Origin: Bacteroidales bacterium
GTDB lineage: Bacteria > Bacteroidota > Bacteroidia > Bacteroidales > Lentimicrobiaceae
DNA length: 64,000 nucleotides
Assembly: GCA_024636955.1 (NCBI GenBank)
Contig: JAGXGB010000078.1
Location: forward strand, 16,397-80,396
Direction: 5' to 3'
Positions 8,021 to 15,982 of the stretch are shown here, piece after piece. The first letter of the stretch is position 1; the number at the start of each line of letters is the position of its first letter. Below the pieces are notes generated by a model, which did no database searches, had not been told where the DNA came from, and saw only the letters and a list, made by a program, of their open reading frames with translations. The position numbers and the translations under genes are program-made.

Positions 8021-8896
8021 CTAATATTCATACTTATATTCAAGCCTGTAATGCTGTCCCGGGGTTTGCAAGGAAGGCTCCATCACTATTTCAGCTGAAA
8101 GCATGTTACCTGATTCATCAAAGGTCCTCTCTACATAACTTAATCTCTGACCATCCTGGTCATTCTCTTCCCTGGTAATGTTGTTACCGGCTTCATCGTA
8201 TTCAAGTGTTGTAACCTTCTTGCCTCTAACATTTTCTTCCTCGAATAAATGCGGTTTCCCGTTTTCGAGGTATTGAACAGTTGTTCGGGCAACTAGCCTT
8301 CCTTTGTTGTCATAACGTTTCTCAACAGTTAAGTTGCCTTTTTCATTAAAAATAGAAACTGTTTTTTCAGGAAGTTCATCACGGAACGAGGTTTCAGTTA
8401 TTTCACTTAACAGGCCGTCATCCTCATATTCATATACTTTTTCTGATTCAAGATTACCAAATAAATTGTATGCCACAGTTCGGCGTAGCTTATTATTCTC
8501 ATACTCCCAAATTTCCTTCTCCCCTTCTTCCTCATCAGTGTCAATCACTTGCTTCAATACCAGGTTATCGCCCTCATAAGTAAAAGAGATCACATCGCTT
8601 CCTCCCTCCATGTAGTGGCGCTCTTCTGTCAACACCTTGCCTTTATCATCAAATGTTCGTGTGGTGCGTTCAGTAACTTCACCACCTATCTCAAGACGTT
8701 CTTCAACAGCGTGGTTGTTATCGTATTTAACAATTATGTGTTCCTCAACTTCTCCTCCAAAGTTATAATTAAGGCGCTCAGTTTCATTGCCATGGTCATC
8801 ATAAAATATTTCATTTACAATGTTTTCGTTCTCTGACAGTTCATCATTTCCCATTAAATTATGGCGTACAATGGTAATTTTTTTAATTGCTTGCAT
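8021..8896 (-). CDS. Cytoplasmic YD/RHS-like repeat protein, unknown function
   Basis: 291 aa built of about 12 imperfect ~20-residue repeats of the form Y-D-x-x-G-x-x-x-x-E-x-x-Y (for example FDDKGKVLTEERHY, YDNKGRLVARTTVQY, FDESGNMLSAE). This resembles the YD/RHS strand-turn-strand pattern and the MORN-like toxin_YwqK pattern. It is very acidic and has no signal peptide or C-terminal toxin domain, so it is not a typical secreted RHS toxin. It stands alone between divergent or small genes. Function unknown; a beta-solenoid scaffold is the structural expectation. Confidence 0.7.
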   Translation of the reverse strand: MQAIKKITIVRHNLMGNDELSENENIVNEIFYDDHGNETERLNYNFGGEVEEHIIVKYDNNHAVEERLEIGGEVTERTTRTFDDKGKVLTEERHYMEGGSDVISFTYEGDNLVLKQVIDTDEEEGEKEIWEYENNKLRRTVAYNLFGNLESEKVYEYEDDGLLSEITETSFRDELPEKTVSIFNEKGNLTVEKRYDNKGRLVARTTVQYLENGKPHLFEEENVRGKKVTTLEYDEAGNNITREENDQDGQRLSYVERTFDESGNMLSAEIVMEPSLQTPGQHYRLEYKYEY

Positions 8897-9020
8897 AGTA
8901 TACGATTATCTGCTGCAAAATAACTAAATTTTTAACGAACAAAAGCATGATTAAACTCTTCATAAAGGATAATCACACTCTTTATTGGGGCATTTGCAGA
9001 ATGGAGTCCTGCAAATTTGT

Positions 9021-9028
9021 TAATTTTG
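9021..9028 (+). promoter_or_regulatory. -7 box (TAATTTTG) for the prolyl oligopeptidase gene
   Basis: It matches TAnnTTTG. If used, transcription starts near 9035, which rules out the non-ATG start at 9017 and favours ATG 9041 or 9056. Confidence 0.5.
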
Positions 9029-9055
9029 GACTTTTATAAAATGACAGATGCAAAT

Positions 9056-11170
9056 ATGAAAGCACCAATCTTAACAGTGTTAACCGCAATTATTTTGATG
9101 ACACAAGCAGAGGCACAAACAACAATTAATTACCCTGAATCGGTTAAAACTGATGTTAATGATACATACTTTGGCAGCACTGTTGCTGATCCATATCGTT
9201 GGCTTGAAGATGATAATTCCAAGGAAACAGGGCTATGGGTAGATGCCCAGAATAAAGTTACTGAAGCTTATTTATCACAGATTCCTTACAGGCAACAAAT
9301 TCACGACAGGCTTACACAATTGTGGAACTACCCGCGCTATGGTGTTCCTTTCCATGAAGGAAACAACTATTTCTTTTTCAAGAACAATGGAATCCAGAAT
9401 CAGAGTGTGTTGTATATTCAATCGAATCTTAAAGATGAACCAAAGGTGTTTCTTGACCCAAATAAGCTGTCAAGTGATGGAACAGTGGCCCTTGGAACCT
9501 ATTCAGTTTCAAAGGATGGAAAGTATTTTGCTTATGCCATATCAGGTTCAGGATCTGACTGGAATGAGATTTACATAAAAGAAACAGCAACTGGAAAACA
9601 ATTAGACGATAAACTTGAATGGGTTAAATTTTCAGGGATTTCATGGCAGGGTGATGGATTTTACTATAGCCGGTATGACAAGCCCTCAGGAGGTGCAGAA
9701 TATTCTTCAAAAAATGAGTATCATAAAGTTTATTACCATAAACTGGGAGATCAGCAGAGCGCCGATAAGCTGATATACAGCAATAATGAATACCCTTTGC
9801 GTAATTATGGTGTACAAACCACTGACGACGAAAAGTACCTCATACTCGGAGAATCAGAATCAACCAGTGGAAATGCATTGTATATAAAAGACTTAAAAAA
9901 CCAGAGCAATGATTTCAAAAAGATAGCCGATGGTTTTCGCTTTGAGTACAGTGTGGTACATAACAATGGAAACACGTTTTATATTCACACAAATGATGAT
10001 GCACCCAGGTATAGGCTGATTGCTGTTTCTATTGATAAACCATCAAGGGACAACTGGGAAGTAATCATCGCTGAGCAGGATAAAGTGTTGCAGGAAGTAC
10101 ATATGGCTGGTGGCACATTTGTTGCACAATATATGAAGGATGCAACCAGTAAGGTTAATGTTATTGACCTTAGCGGCAAATTGCTGCATGAGATGGAACT
10201 ACCGGGAATAGGAACCCTCACAGGATTCAGGAGCAAGGAAAAAGAAGAAACAGCATTCTATGCATTTACTTCTTTTACATTCCCCTCTACAGTTTACGCA
10301 TACAACGTTAAAGACAACAGTTCATCAGTATTATTCAGCTCTGAACTTGATTTCGACAGTAAATCTTACGTATCAGAACAGGTATTCTTTACAAGCAAGG
10401 ATGGCACCAAAGTACCCATGTTTATAGTTCACAAGGCTGATGTGCAGATGGATGGAAACAACCCAGTATACTTATATGGCTACGGTGGTTTTAATGTAAG
10501 CCTCACTCCTTCTTTTAGCCCCAGCAGGCTGGTGTTTCTTGAAAATGGAGGCATCTTTGTAATGGTTAACCTCCGTGGGGGTGGTGAGTATGGTGAAGAG
10601 TGGCACAAAGCAGGCACAAAACTCAAGAAGCAAAATGTGTTTGATGACTTCATTGCTGCTGCGGAATACCTTATTGATAAGAAGTATACATCTCCTAAAA
10701 AGATTGCCATTGCAGGAGGCTCAAACGGCGGGCTGCTTGTAGGAGCTACAATGAATCAACGGCCTGAGCTTTTTGGTGCTGCATTGCCGGCCGTGGGTGT
10801 TATGGATATGCTTCGATTCCATAAATTCACTATTGGCTGGGCATGGACAGGTGATTACGGATCAAGTGAAAATGAAGAAGAGTTCAGGTATTTGCTAAAG
10901 TATTCACCTCTCCATAATCTAAAGAAAGGCACCTGTTATCCTCCAACACTTATAACAACCGCTGATCATGATGACCGGGTAGTTCCTGCGCATTCATTCA
11001 AGTTTGCTGCTGCACTTCAGGAGGCACAATCATGCAACAATCCTGCTCTTATTAGAATAGAAACCAAGGCAGGACACGGTGCAGGTAAACCTGTATCAAA
11101 AATGATAGACGAAGCTGCTGACGTTTGGTCATTTATTATTCATAATTTAGGAATGAAACCTACATTATAA
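9056..11170 (+). CDS. Prolyl oligopeptidase, S9A family, exported
   Basis: ~705 aa. ATG 9056 gives a clean signal peptide (MKAPILTVLTAIILMTQAEAQ); ATG 9041 would add five residues. The N-terminal start resembles the classic family opening (YPESVKTDVNDTYFG, DPYRWLEDD), then a seven-bladed propeller, then the alpha/beta hydrolase: GGSNGG nucleophile elbow (Ser encoded at 10721-10723), Asp in TADHDDRVVP and His in KAGHGAGKP. All three catalytic elements are present, and the RGGGEYGEEWHKAG oxyanion region is intact. S9A enzymes cleave short peptides after proline; a periplasmic location is expected from the signal. The length matches secreted S9A enzymes known from Flavobacterium-type bacteria. 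Confidence 0.93.
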   Translation: MKAPILTVLTAIILMTQAEAQTTINYPESVKTDVNDTYFGSTVADPYRWLEDDNSKETGLWVDAQNKVTEAYLSQIPYRQQIHDRLTQLWNYPRYGVPFHEGNNYFFFKNNGIQNQSVLYIQSNLKDEPKVFLDPNKLSSDGTVALGTYSVSKDGKYFAYAISGSGSDWNEIYIKETATGKQLDDKLEWVKFSGISWQGDGFYYSRYDKPSGGAEYSSKNEYHKVYYHKLGDQQSADKLIYSNNEYPLRNYGVQTTDDEKYLILGESESTSGNALYIKDLKNQSNDFKKIADGFRFEYSVVHNNGNTFYIHTNDDAPRYRLIAVSIDKPSRDNWEVIIAEQDKVLQEVHMAGGTFVAQYMKDATSKVNVIDLSGKLLHEMELPGIGTLTGFRSKEKEETAFYAFTSFTFPSTVYAYNVKDNSSSVLFSSELDFDSKSYVSEQVFFTSKDGTKVPMFIVHKADVQMDGNNPVYLYGYGGFNVSLTPSFSPSRLVFLENGGIFVMVNLRGGGEYGEEWHKAGTKLKKQNVFDDFIAAAEYLIDKKYTSPKKIAIAGGSNGGLLVGATMNQRPELFGAALPAVGVMDMLRFHKFTIGWAWTGDYGSSENEEEFRYLLKYSPLHNLKKGTCYPPTLITTADHDDRVVPAHSFKFAAALQEAQSCNNPALIRIETKAGHGAGKPVSKMIDEAADVWSFIIHNLGMKPTL

Positions 11171-11243
11171 TTGCTCTTCGTAGTTATTTGTGTATATTTA
11201 TGCCATTCTAATGCTCTCAAATAATTGCTAAATTCATTTCTTT

Positions 11244-11723
11244 ATGATAGTTCTGGTTTACGATTCACTATTCGGAAATACCGCAATTATTGCTCATAAA
11301 CTAGCTGATACTGCAAGGAAACTGGGTAATGAGCTGGTTGAAATGAGGGTTAATGAGATTAATAATGATCTTCTTAAGAACGCATCAACCCTGATTGTTG
11401 GTTCACCCACCCAGAATTTCAATGCAAGCAAGCCAATGCTTGAGTTTCTTGAAAAGGTTGATGCTGAAAGTATCAAGAATAAGAAGATAATTGTTTTTGA
11501 CACCAGAATTGACCTCAATAGTATTGACAGCAAATTCCTGAAATGGCTCGTAAACAGGGGTGGTTATGCAACATCACCAATTTCAAAGAAGCTCAAAAAG
11601 AAAGGTGCAATAATAGTTGGGGCTGAAGGTTTCATTGTTTCTGATAGAGAAGGTCCGCTGCTTGAAGGTGAAACTGAAAGAGCAGAGAATTGGTTAAAGG
11701 AGACTTTAATTAAGGGGAACTGA
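11244..11723 (+). CDS. Flavodoxin-family protein
   Basis: 159 aa, single flavodoxin-like domain. MIVLVYDSLFGNTAIIAHKL is the first strand plus the FMN phosphate-binding loop (S-x-F-G-N-T), STLIVGSPTQNFNASKPMLE is the second loop, and the C-terminus carries the expected GAEGFIVSD strand and helix. FMN-binding and cytoplasmic by inference; electron-transfer partner unknown. It looks like the flavodoxin domain family found alone in archaea and Bacteroidota rather than a classical FldA. Its 3' end overlaps the convergent cytochrome gene by 14 nt, so both share the same termination region. Confidence 0.85.
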   Translation: MIVLVYDSLFGNTAIIAHKLADTARKLGNELVEMRVNEINNDLLKNASTLIVGSPTQNFNASKPMLEFLEKVDAESIKNKKIIVFDTRIDLNSIDSKFLKWLVNRGGYATSPISKKLKKKGAIIVGAEGFIVSDREGPLLEGETERAENWLKETLIKGN

Positions 11724-12957
11724 TACCTTTTACTTCATCATACAACTTTCCATCAGGAAATACTGCAGGGGCTGCAAAATCAGGATTAGTTAAGAACTTT
11801 TCATCAGTAAGTGATGTAAGAAAAGCTTTCAGGCTATGTTTTTCAGATGGCGTTAATTGAACTCCTCCAGCGGCGGCGTGATGCATAAGTGGGTTGACAT
11901 GATCTGACATCTTTACATCATGAGAGTAGTAATCGATCACATCATCCAGTGTTTTAAATCTACCATCGTGCATATAAGGCCCTCCAACCGCAATATTACG
12001 TAGTGTAGTTGCTTTGTATGCACCTATATCCACAGCATTGCCTGTAATTACATACCTGTCGTCAATTAAAGTAAAAACCGTATCCTTTCCGTTATTATAG
12101 AAAAGGTTGGTTGTGAACAACAGGTTACCGTCACTCCCATGACAATGAAAGCAATCGGCCCCTTCTTCAGTTGTAAATAAAACTAACCCTTCAAGTTCCT
12201 CTGTTGTCAACTGAAGTTCCCCCCGCATATATTTGTCAAAACGGGAGTCAGTTGAAATAAGAGTCCTTACAAACTGTGATATGGCTTTGGCAATTCTATC
12301 GGCAGTAACTTCTTCCGTGCCAAAAGCCTTATAAAACAACTCCGGATATCCGTTAATGCTCTGAATCAAATCAACTGTCTGAGAGAGGCTTCCGGCCAGT
12401 TCAGCTGGATGCAGAATTGTTTCAAGTACTATACGCTCAATATTTCCTGTTGTTCCAGTGGTTTCAGCCACAGATTTCCAGGTTAATTCATTGGAATATT
12501 TCTCATTTGACTCACTTGTTGTTCCATTTTTTGTTCCTCCATCAGGAGAATGCACTGCACCATTCCAGGTATATCCGTTACTGTTCCATATCAGATTAAC
12601 CAGCGGTAACGCAGCATGACTTGTCGGCACTCCTTTTATTCCAACCGGCATTCCATCGGTAAAAGCAGGATTAGTAAGACCGGGCCTGAAGTTCTGTGAC
12701 TGAACATGACAACTAGCACACGTCATTAAAGAGTCGTGGTGGATTCTGCCCGATAATCGTCCATCATAAAACAGATATCTGCCAAGTGCAATGCCTTCCA
12801 CTGTCAGTGGATTGTCAGTAGGAATATTGAGTTTGGTGGGAAAATATTTAGGAATAGTAATGGTATAAGGGGTTGGTTGCCATATTGGCTTTACCGGTTC
12901 CTTTTCATTGCATGAATTCAGGATAATAATTATAAAAAACAAGAAGAGATAACGCAT
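11710..12957 (-). CDS. Di-haem cytochrome c peroxidase family lipoprotein
   Basis: 415 aa. The N-terminus is a lipoprotein signal (hydrophobic run ending LNSC, Cys about residue 16). Two c-type haem sites: C80-A-S-C83-H84 and C269-F-H-C272-H273, in the spacing of CcpA/MauG-type di-haem peroxidases. Family landmarks include DGRLSGRIHHDSLMTCASCH, the central YKATTLRNIAVGGPYMHDGR with the distal ligand region, and LKAFLTSLTD near the end. Probably anchored on the periplasmic face of a membrane; expected to reduce H2O2 with electrons from a cytochrome, though MauG-like relatives oxidise other substrates. Convergent with the flavodoxin gene. Confidence 0.92.
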   Translation of the reverse strand: MRYLFLFFIIIILNSCNEKEPVKPIWQPTPYTITIPKYFPTKLNIPTDNPLTVEGIALGRYLFYDGRLSGRIHHDSLMTCASCHVQSQNFRPGLTNPAFTDGMPVGIKGVPTSHAALPLVNLIWNSNGYTWNGAVHSPDGGTKNGTTSESNEKYSNELTWKSVAETTGTTGNIERIVLETILHPAELAGSLSQTVDLIQSINGYPELFYKAFGTEEVTADRIAKAISQFVRTLISTDSRFDKYMRGELQLTTEELEGLVLFTTEEGADCFHCHGSDGNLLFTTNLFYNNGKDTVFTLIDDRYVITGNAVDIGAYKATTLRNIAVGGPYMHDGRFKTLDDVIDYYSHDVKMSDHVNPLMHHAAAGGVQLTPSEKHSLKAFLTSLTDEKFLTNPDFAAPAVFPDGKLYDEVKGISSP

Positions 12958-12996
12958 TTCACTTTCCTTTAGCTGTTGAAGTCAATCAGTAAACGA

Positions 12997-13045
12997 ATTT
13001 ACGCAATAATCTCACTACTTATTAATCACATTTACGCAATAATCT
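12997..13045. repeat. 16-bp direct repeat
   Basis: ATTTACGCAATAATCT occurs at 12997-13012 and 13030-13045 (33-bp period) in the divergent spacer between the cytochrome gene and the Smr gene. It could be a paired operator or chance tandem DNA. Confidence 0.6.
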
Positions 13046-13128
13046 AACACAACTATTCCTCATACTAACGATCCTTCTACCTTTTTCGCGTCACATTAAT
13101 TTAAATAATAACCCATGCCTAAATGATG

Positions 13129-13136
13129 TAATTTTG
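13129..13136 (+). promoter_or_regulatory. -7 box (TAATTTTG) for the DUF2027-Smr gene
   Basis: It matches TAnnTTTG, 34 nt before ATG 13171. This spacing would leave almost no leader for the TTG start at 13156, so ATG 13171 is preferred. Confidence 0.5.
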
Positions 13137-13170
13137 CAGCAGAATTATTAACTTATTGAGTAAAGACAAC

Positions 13171-14292
13171 ATGGAATTAAAGGTAGGCGATAAAGTAAGA
13201 TTTTTGAATGAGAAAGGCGGCGGTATTGTAACAAGGCTATTAAGCACAAGCATGGTACATGTTGCCATTGAAGAAGGCTTTGAAGTACCGGTTATGGTGA
13301 CTGACCTTATAAAGATTGATCCTGATGGAGCAGCTGACCGCTTTTTCGACAGACCGGTGAATGTTAAGGTTAAAACTCCCGGCACTATTGAAAATGCAGT
13401 TGATCAGAAGAAAAAAACACAGGAAGAAATAAAAGAGGAAGAAACTTTTGACCCTGTTTCTTCATTATATCGCCAGTCGGGTGCAGGTTTAGCTGATGGA
13501 GTTTACCTGATCTGGGAGCCGCAAGATCAAAAGTGGCTTATTACTGGGAATCTGGATATTTTTCTGGTAAATAATACTGAATACGAAGCTATTTTTTCAT
13601 TCCTCTTGGAGGAGGAGAATGGACATTATGCAGGTGTTAGCTATGAAGTTGTGCCTGCATATTCAAAGTTCCATATTGAAACAATAACACGAGAAGATTT
13701 GGAAGCATGGTCGAATGGGATAGTGCAGGTTATGTTCTACGCTCATGAAATGACTGAGCTGTTACAGCCGCTTCATGCACATTTCAAAATTAAACCATCG
13801 CGCTTCTTCAAGGATACAGGTTATCATGAGTTTAAGTTAACCGGAAGCAAGGCTATTATTCTTCATCTGGGTGATATTGCCTCACAAAGAATAACAGCCG
13901 GTGATCATTACAACAAGCTAAACATTGATCCTGCAGTGAAACAAAAGCTTGATGTTATAACACCTACAGCATTAATTGATAAGCACAGGACTGGTCCGCG
14001 GGAAGCTGAAGTTGATTTGCATATTTCGGCACTTCGCACAGACTATTCAACTATGCCTCAAAACGAAATTCTGCAATATCAGGTTGACTATTTTATAAGT
14101 ATGCTTGAAAGTGCAATTGCATTCAATTATCGTCGGGTAATATTCATACATGGCATTGGTAACGGAATACTCAAATCAGCCATAATAAGCAAACTTAAGG
14201 ATTACGAACATATAGAACTACGCAAAGCTTCCTTTGTACATTATGGAAATGGGGCAATTGAGATAGCTATTCATACAGACAACAGGGTTTAA
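13171..14292 (+). CDS. DUF2027 protein with C-terminal Smr domain
   Basis: ~373 aa. The N-terminal ~70 residues (MELKVGDKVRFLNEKGGGIV ... VMVTDLIKID) form a small SH3-like DUF2027 region; a middle beta-rich domain follows; the C-terminal ~90 residues are an Smr domain (DLHISAL ... RVIFIHGIGNGILKSAI). The HGxGxG motif and DLH motif are both intact, as in MutS2-type Smr nucleases. The DUF2027-Smr combination is typical of Bacteroidota. Smr domains nick DNA or cleave RNA, so a nucleic-acid role is likely, perhaps in recombination control or ribosome rescue, but this family has no settled function. ATG 13171 is chosen over the TTG at 13156 for promoter spacing. Confidence 0.88.
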   Translation: MELKVGDKVRFLNEKGGGIVTRLLSTSMVHVAIEEGFEVPVMVTDLIKIDPDGAADRFFDRPVNVKVKTPGTIENAVDQKKKTQEEIKEEETFDPVSSLYRQSGAGLADGVYLIWEPQDQKWLITGNLDIFLVNNTEYEAIFSFLLEEENGHYAGVSYEVVPAYSKFHIETITREDLEAWSNGIVQVMFYAHEMTELLQPLHAHFKIKPSRFFKDTGYHEFKLTGSKAIILHLGDIASQRITAGDHYNKLNIDPAVKQKLDVITPTALIDKHRTGPREAEVDLHISALRTDYSTMPQNEILQYQVDYFISMLESAIAFNYRRVIFIHGIGNGILKSAIISKLKDYEHIELRKASFVHYGNGAIEIAIHTDNRV

Positions 14293-14331
14293 CGGCCTTC
14301 AATTCTGGTGCAAATGGCCCGGAATTTGTTA

Positions 14332-14339
14332 TATCTTTG
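14332..14339 (+). promoter_or_regulatory. -7 box (TATCTTTG) for RNase P RNA
   Basis: It matches TAnnTTTG, ~30 nt before the mature 5' end inferred from the P1 stem. Confidence 0.5.
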
Positions 14340-14369
14340 TATAATTAAAAGTTATTTGAAAACGGAAAA

Positions 14370-14750
14370 TCAATGTGTTCTGTCGCTTGAAGATTTAAAT
14401 CTTTAAGAGGAAAGTCGGGGCAATAAAGGGCGCCATACTTCCTAACGGGAAGGTTCCGCAACCGGCGGAAACAGCAAGTGCCACAGAAAACAACCGCCTA
14501 AGTGAAGTTTACTTCACCGGTAAGGGTGAAAATGTGGGGTAAGAGCCCACGGTATGAGTTGGTAACAACTTGTGCGGGTAAACCTTATGGATTGAAAGAC
14601 CAAATATACCTGAAGGTTTCTTGCAAAGGAAACAAAGAGTGCCCGCTCTTTTCAGGGGGGTAGGTCGTTTGATTCCGGAGGTGACTCCGGAACTAGATAA
14701 ATGACAGGAATCAGGGAAACCTGAAACAGAACCCCGCTTACAGCATTGAA
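14370..14750 (+). ncRNA. rnpB: RNase P RNA (bacterial type A)
   Basis: Catalytic RNA that processes the 5' ends of pre-tRNAs. Conserved blocks are visible in order: GAGGAAAGTCGGGGC (14407 onwards, P4 5' strand), ACAGAAAACAACCGCC, GGTAAGGGTGAAA, the GTAAGAGCCCAC loop, AGATAAATGACAGG and the 3' P4 partner ACAGAACCCCGCTTA (about 14727-14741). The ends are set by the P1 pairing TCAATG (14370-14375) with CATTGA (14744-14749). About 380 nt, normal for type A. It is flanked by a -7 box and a strong terminator. Antisense reading frames across it are not genes. Confidence 0.97.
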
Positions 14751-14775
14751 CGGTACCGTTTTTTTTAATCAAAAG

Positions 14776-14801
14776 GACGCAGTAACATGCGTCTTTTTTT
14801 T
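14776..14801 (+). terminator. Rho-independent terminator of rnpB
   Basis: GACGCA (14776-14781) pairs with TGCGTC (14788-14793), followed by eight T. A palindrome with a T-run just upstream (about 14749-14766) may be an earlier terminator. Confidence 0.85.
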
Positions 14802-14818
14802 GTTATTGATTTGATAAT

Positions 14819-14826
14819 TAACTTTG
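14819..14826 (+). promoter_or_regulatory. -7 box (TAACTTTG) for the T9SS-exported protein
   Basis: It matches TAnnTTTG, 24 nt before the ATG at 14850. A TTTG at 14799-14802 is a possible -33 element, with slightly short spacing. Confidence 0.5.
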
Positions 14827-14849
14827 CAGATATTTAAAAGCCGGAAAAT

Positions 14850-15764
14850 ATGAACAAACATACTCTTGCAATACTGATAATATGTTTCAGTGTACTATTA
14901 ACGAGTTATAACACCTCTGCCCAAAACCAGATACCAAACGCTGATTTTGAAAGTTGGTCAGGAGGAACCCCAACATCCTGGGACACATCGAACGAAAACA
15001 TCCTTGGAACAGATTTCATTTGTGTTACAAGGGACCAAACCAATCCCTATAGTGGCACTTCAAGTGCAAAGGTGCAATCAGTTACACACAATATCTTTAT
15101 AGTTGGGCCTGTAACAATGCCTGGAATCCTTACACTTGGTGATGTGGTGATTGACATCCTCAATGCCACCGGCACTGTTGAAGGAGGGGTACCTATATCG
15201 GGTTTACCAAAGTTCCTGAAAGGTCACTATAAATACACACCTGTTGCCGGCGATTCCTGCATTATAGGAATAGGGCTTAGCAAATGGAATGGTACAAGTT
15301 CTGATACTGTTGCATACGCCTATAAAACATTTGGAGACCCTGTAACAGCCTGGCAGGAGTTTAGCATTCCCATAGAGTATACAACATGGATAGAGCCCGA
15401 CAGTATGAACATAATGCTTGTATCATCAAACATAGCAACTGGTTCACCAACAGGAGGCAGCACAATGTGGGTTGATAGTCTGTGGCTTGAATACAGCCAG
15501 GTTTCTGTAAATGATGTTGGGTTTAACAGGGAGTGCATCGTATATGAAAGCAGTGATGGCAGTTCATTGATGGTTAACACTCCGGGTAAACATGCACGTA
15601 AAATTGAATTGTTTTCTTTAAATGGAATCATGCTGCAGTCAATTGAAAAGCCGGGTGCTGAAAAAGTAGCCCTTCCTTTAAATAACCTAACTTCAGGTGT
15701 ATATATAGTAAGGGTGCTGCTCCAGGATGGGTCAAGCCGATCAGTTAAATTTGCTCGCTTCTAA
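14850..15764 (+). CDS. T9SS-exported protein with PCMD-like domain
   Basis: 304 aa. Signal peptide MNKHTLAILIICFSVLLTSY with cleavage near SAQNQ. Residues ~25-215 match the pattern of PCMD (putative carbohydrate metabolism domain) proteins: IPNADFESWSGGTPTSWDTS, then PYSGTSSAKVQS and the final STMWVDSLWLEY strand. The C-terminal ~70 residues are a T9SS type A sorting domain (KIELFSLNGIMLQSIEKPG, LNNLTSGVYIVRV, final VKFARF), so the protein is probably exported across the outer membrane and anchored or released by the T9SS. Function unknown beyond likely glycan-related binding. Confidence 0.88.
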   Translation: MNKHTLAILIICFSVLLTSYNTSAQNQIPNADFESWSGGTPTSWDTSNENILGTDFICVTRDQTNPYSGTSSAKVQSVTHNIFIVGPVTMPGILTLGDVVIDILNATGTVEGGVPISGLPKFLKGHYKYTPVAGDSCIIGIGLSKWNGTSSDTVAYAYKTFGDPVTAWQEFSIPIEYTTWIEPDSMNIMLVSSNIATGSPTGGSTMWVDSLWLEYSQVSVNDVGFNRECIVYESSDGSSLMVNTPGKHARKIELFSLNGIMLQSIEKPGAEKVALPLNNLTSGVYIVRVLLQDGSSRSVKFARF

Positions 15765-15770
15765 TAACCT

Positions 15771-15808
15771 TCCAATAACTCCATCCTTCAGGGCGGATTT
15801 AGTTAGCG
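15771..15808. repeat. REP-like interspersed element, copy A
   Basis: It begins TCCAATAACTCC, then CATCCTTCAGGGCGGATTTA. It aligns with the element at 44507-44540 (same opening 12 bases, then a CC..CTT..GGCGGA hairpin and TAG..GCGA). The 15765-15982 spacer otherwise holds nothing I can name. Confidence 0.55.
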
Positions 15809-15982
15809 ATTTCCATCCTTGAGTGCGGAGAAATTTCTCCACTTTAAATATGTAATAAGCTAACAAAAATGCCGTTACTTCCCTGTGGGATTTCAATGCC
15901 CTTATGTTGATAATTTATGTCGCTGCGCGGTTTTTTTGTCATGTTATACTCTTAATTTAGCCTCAGGTAAATCACTTCAGGA

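Noticed and set aside
8021..8896. RHS toxin
   Set aside because: No signal, no RHS core cap and no toxin domain or immunity gene.
14509..14772. Minus-strand reading frame through the RNase P gene
   Set aside because: It lies on a conserved structured RNA.
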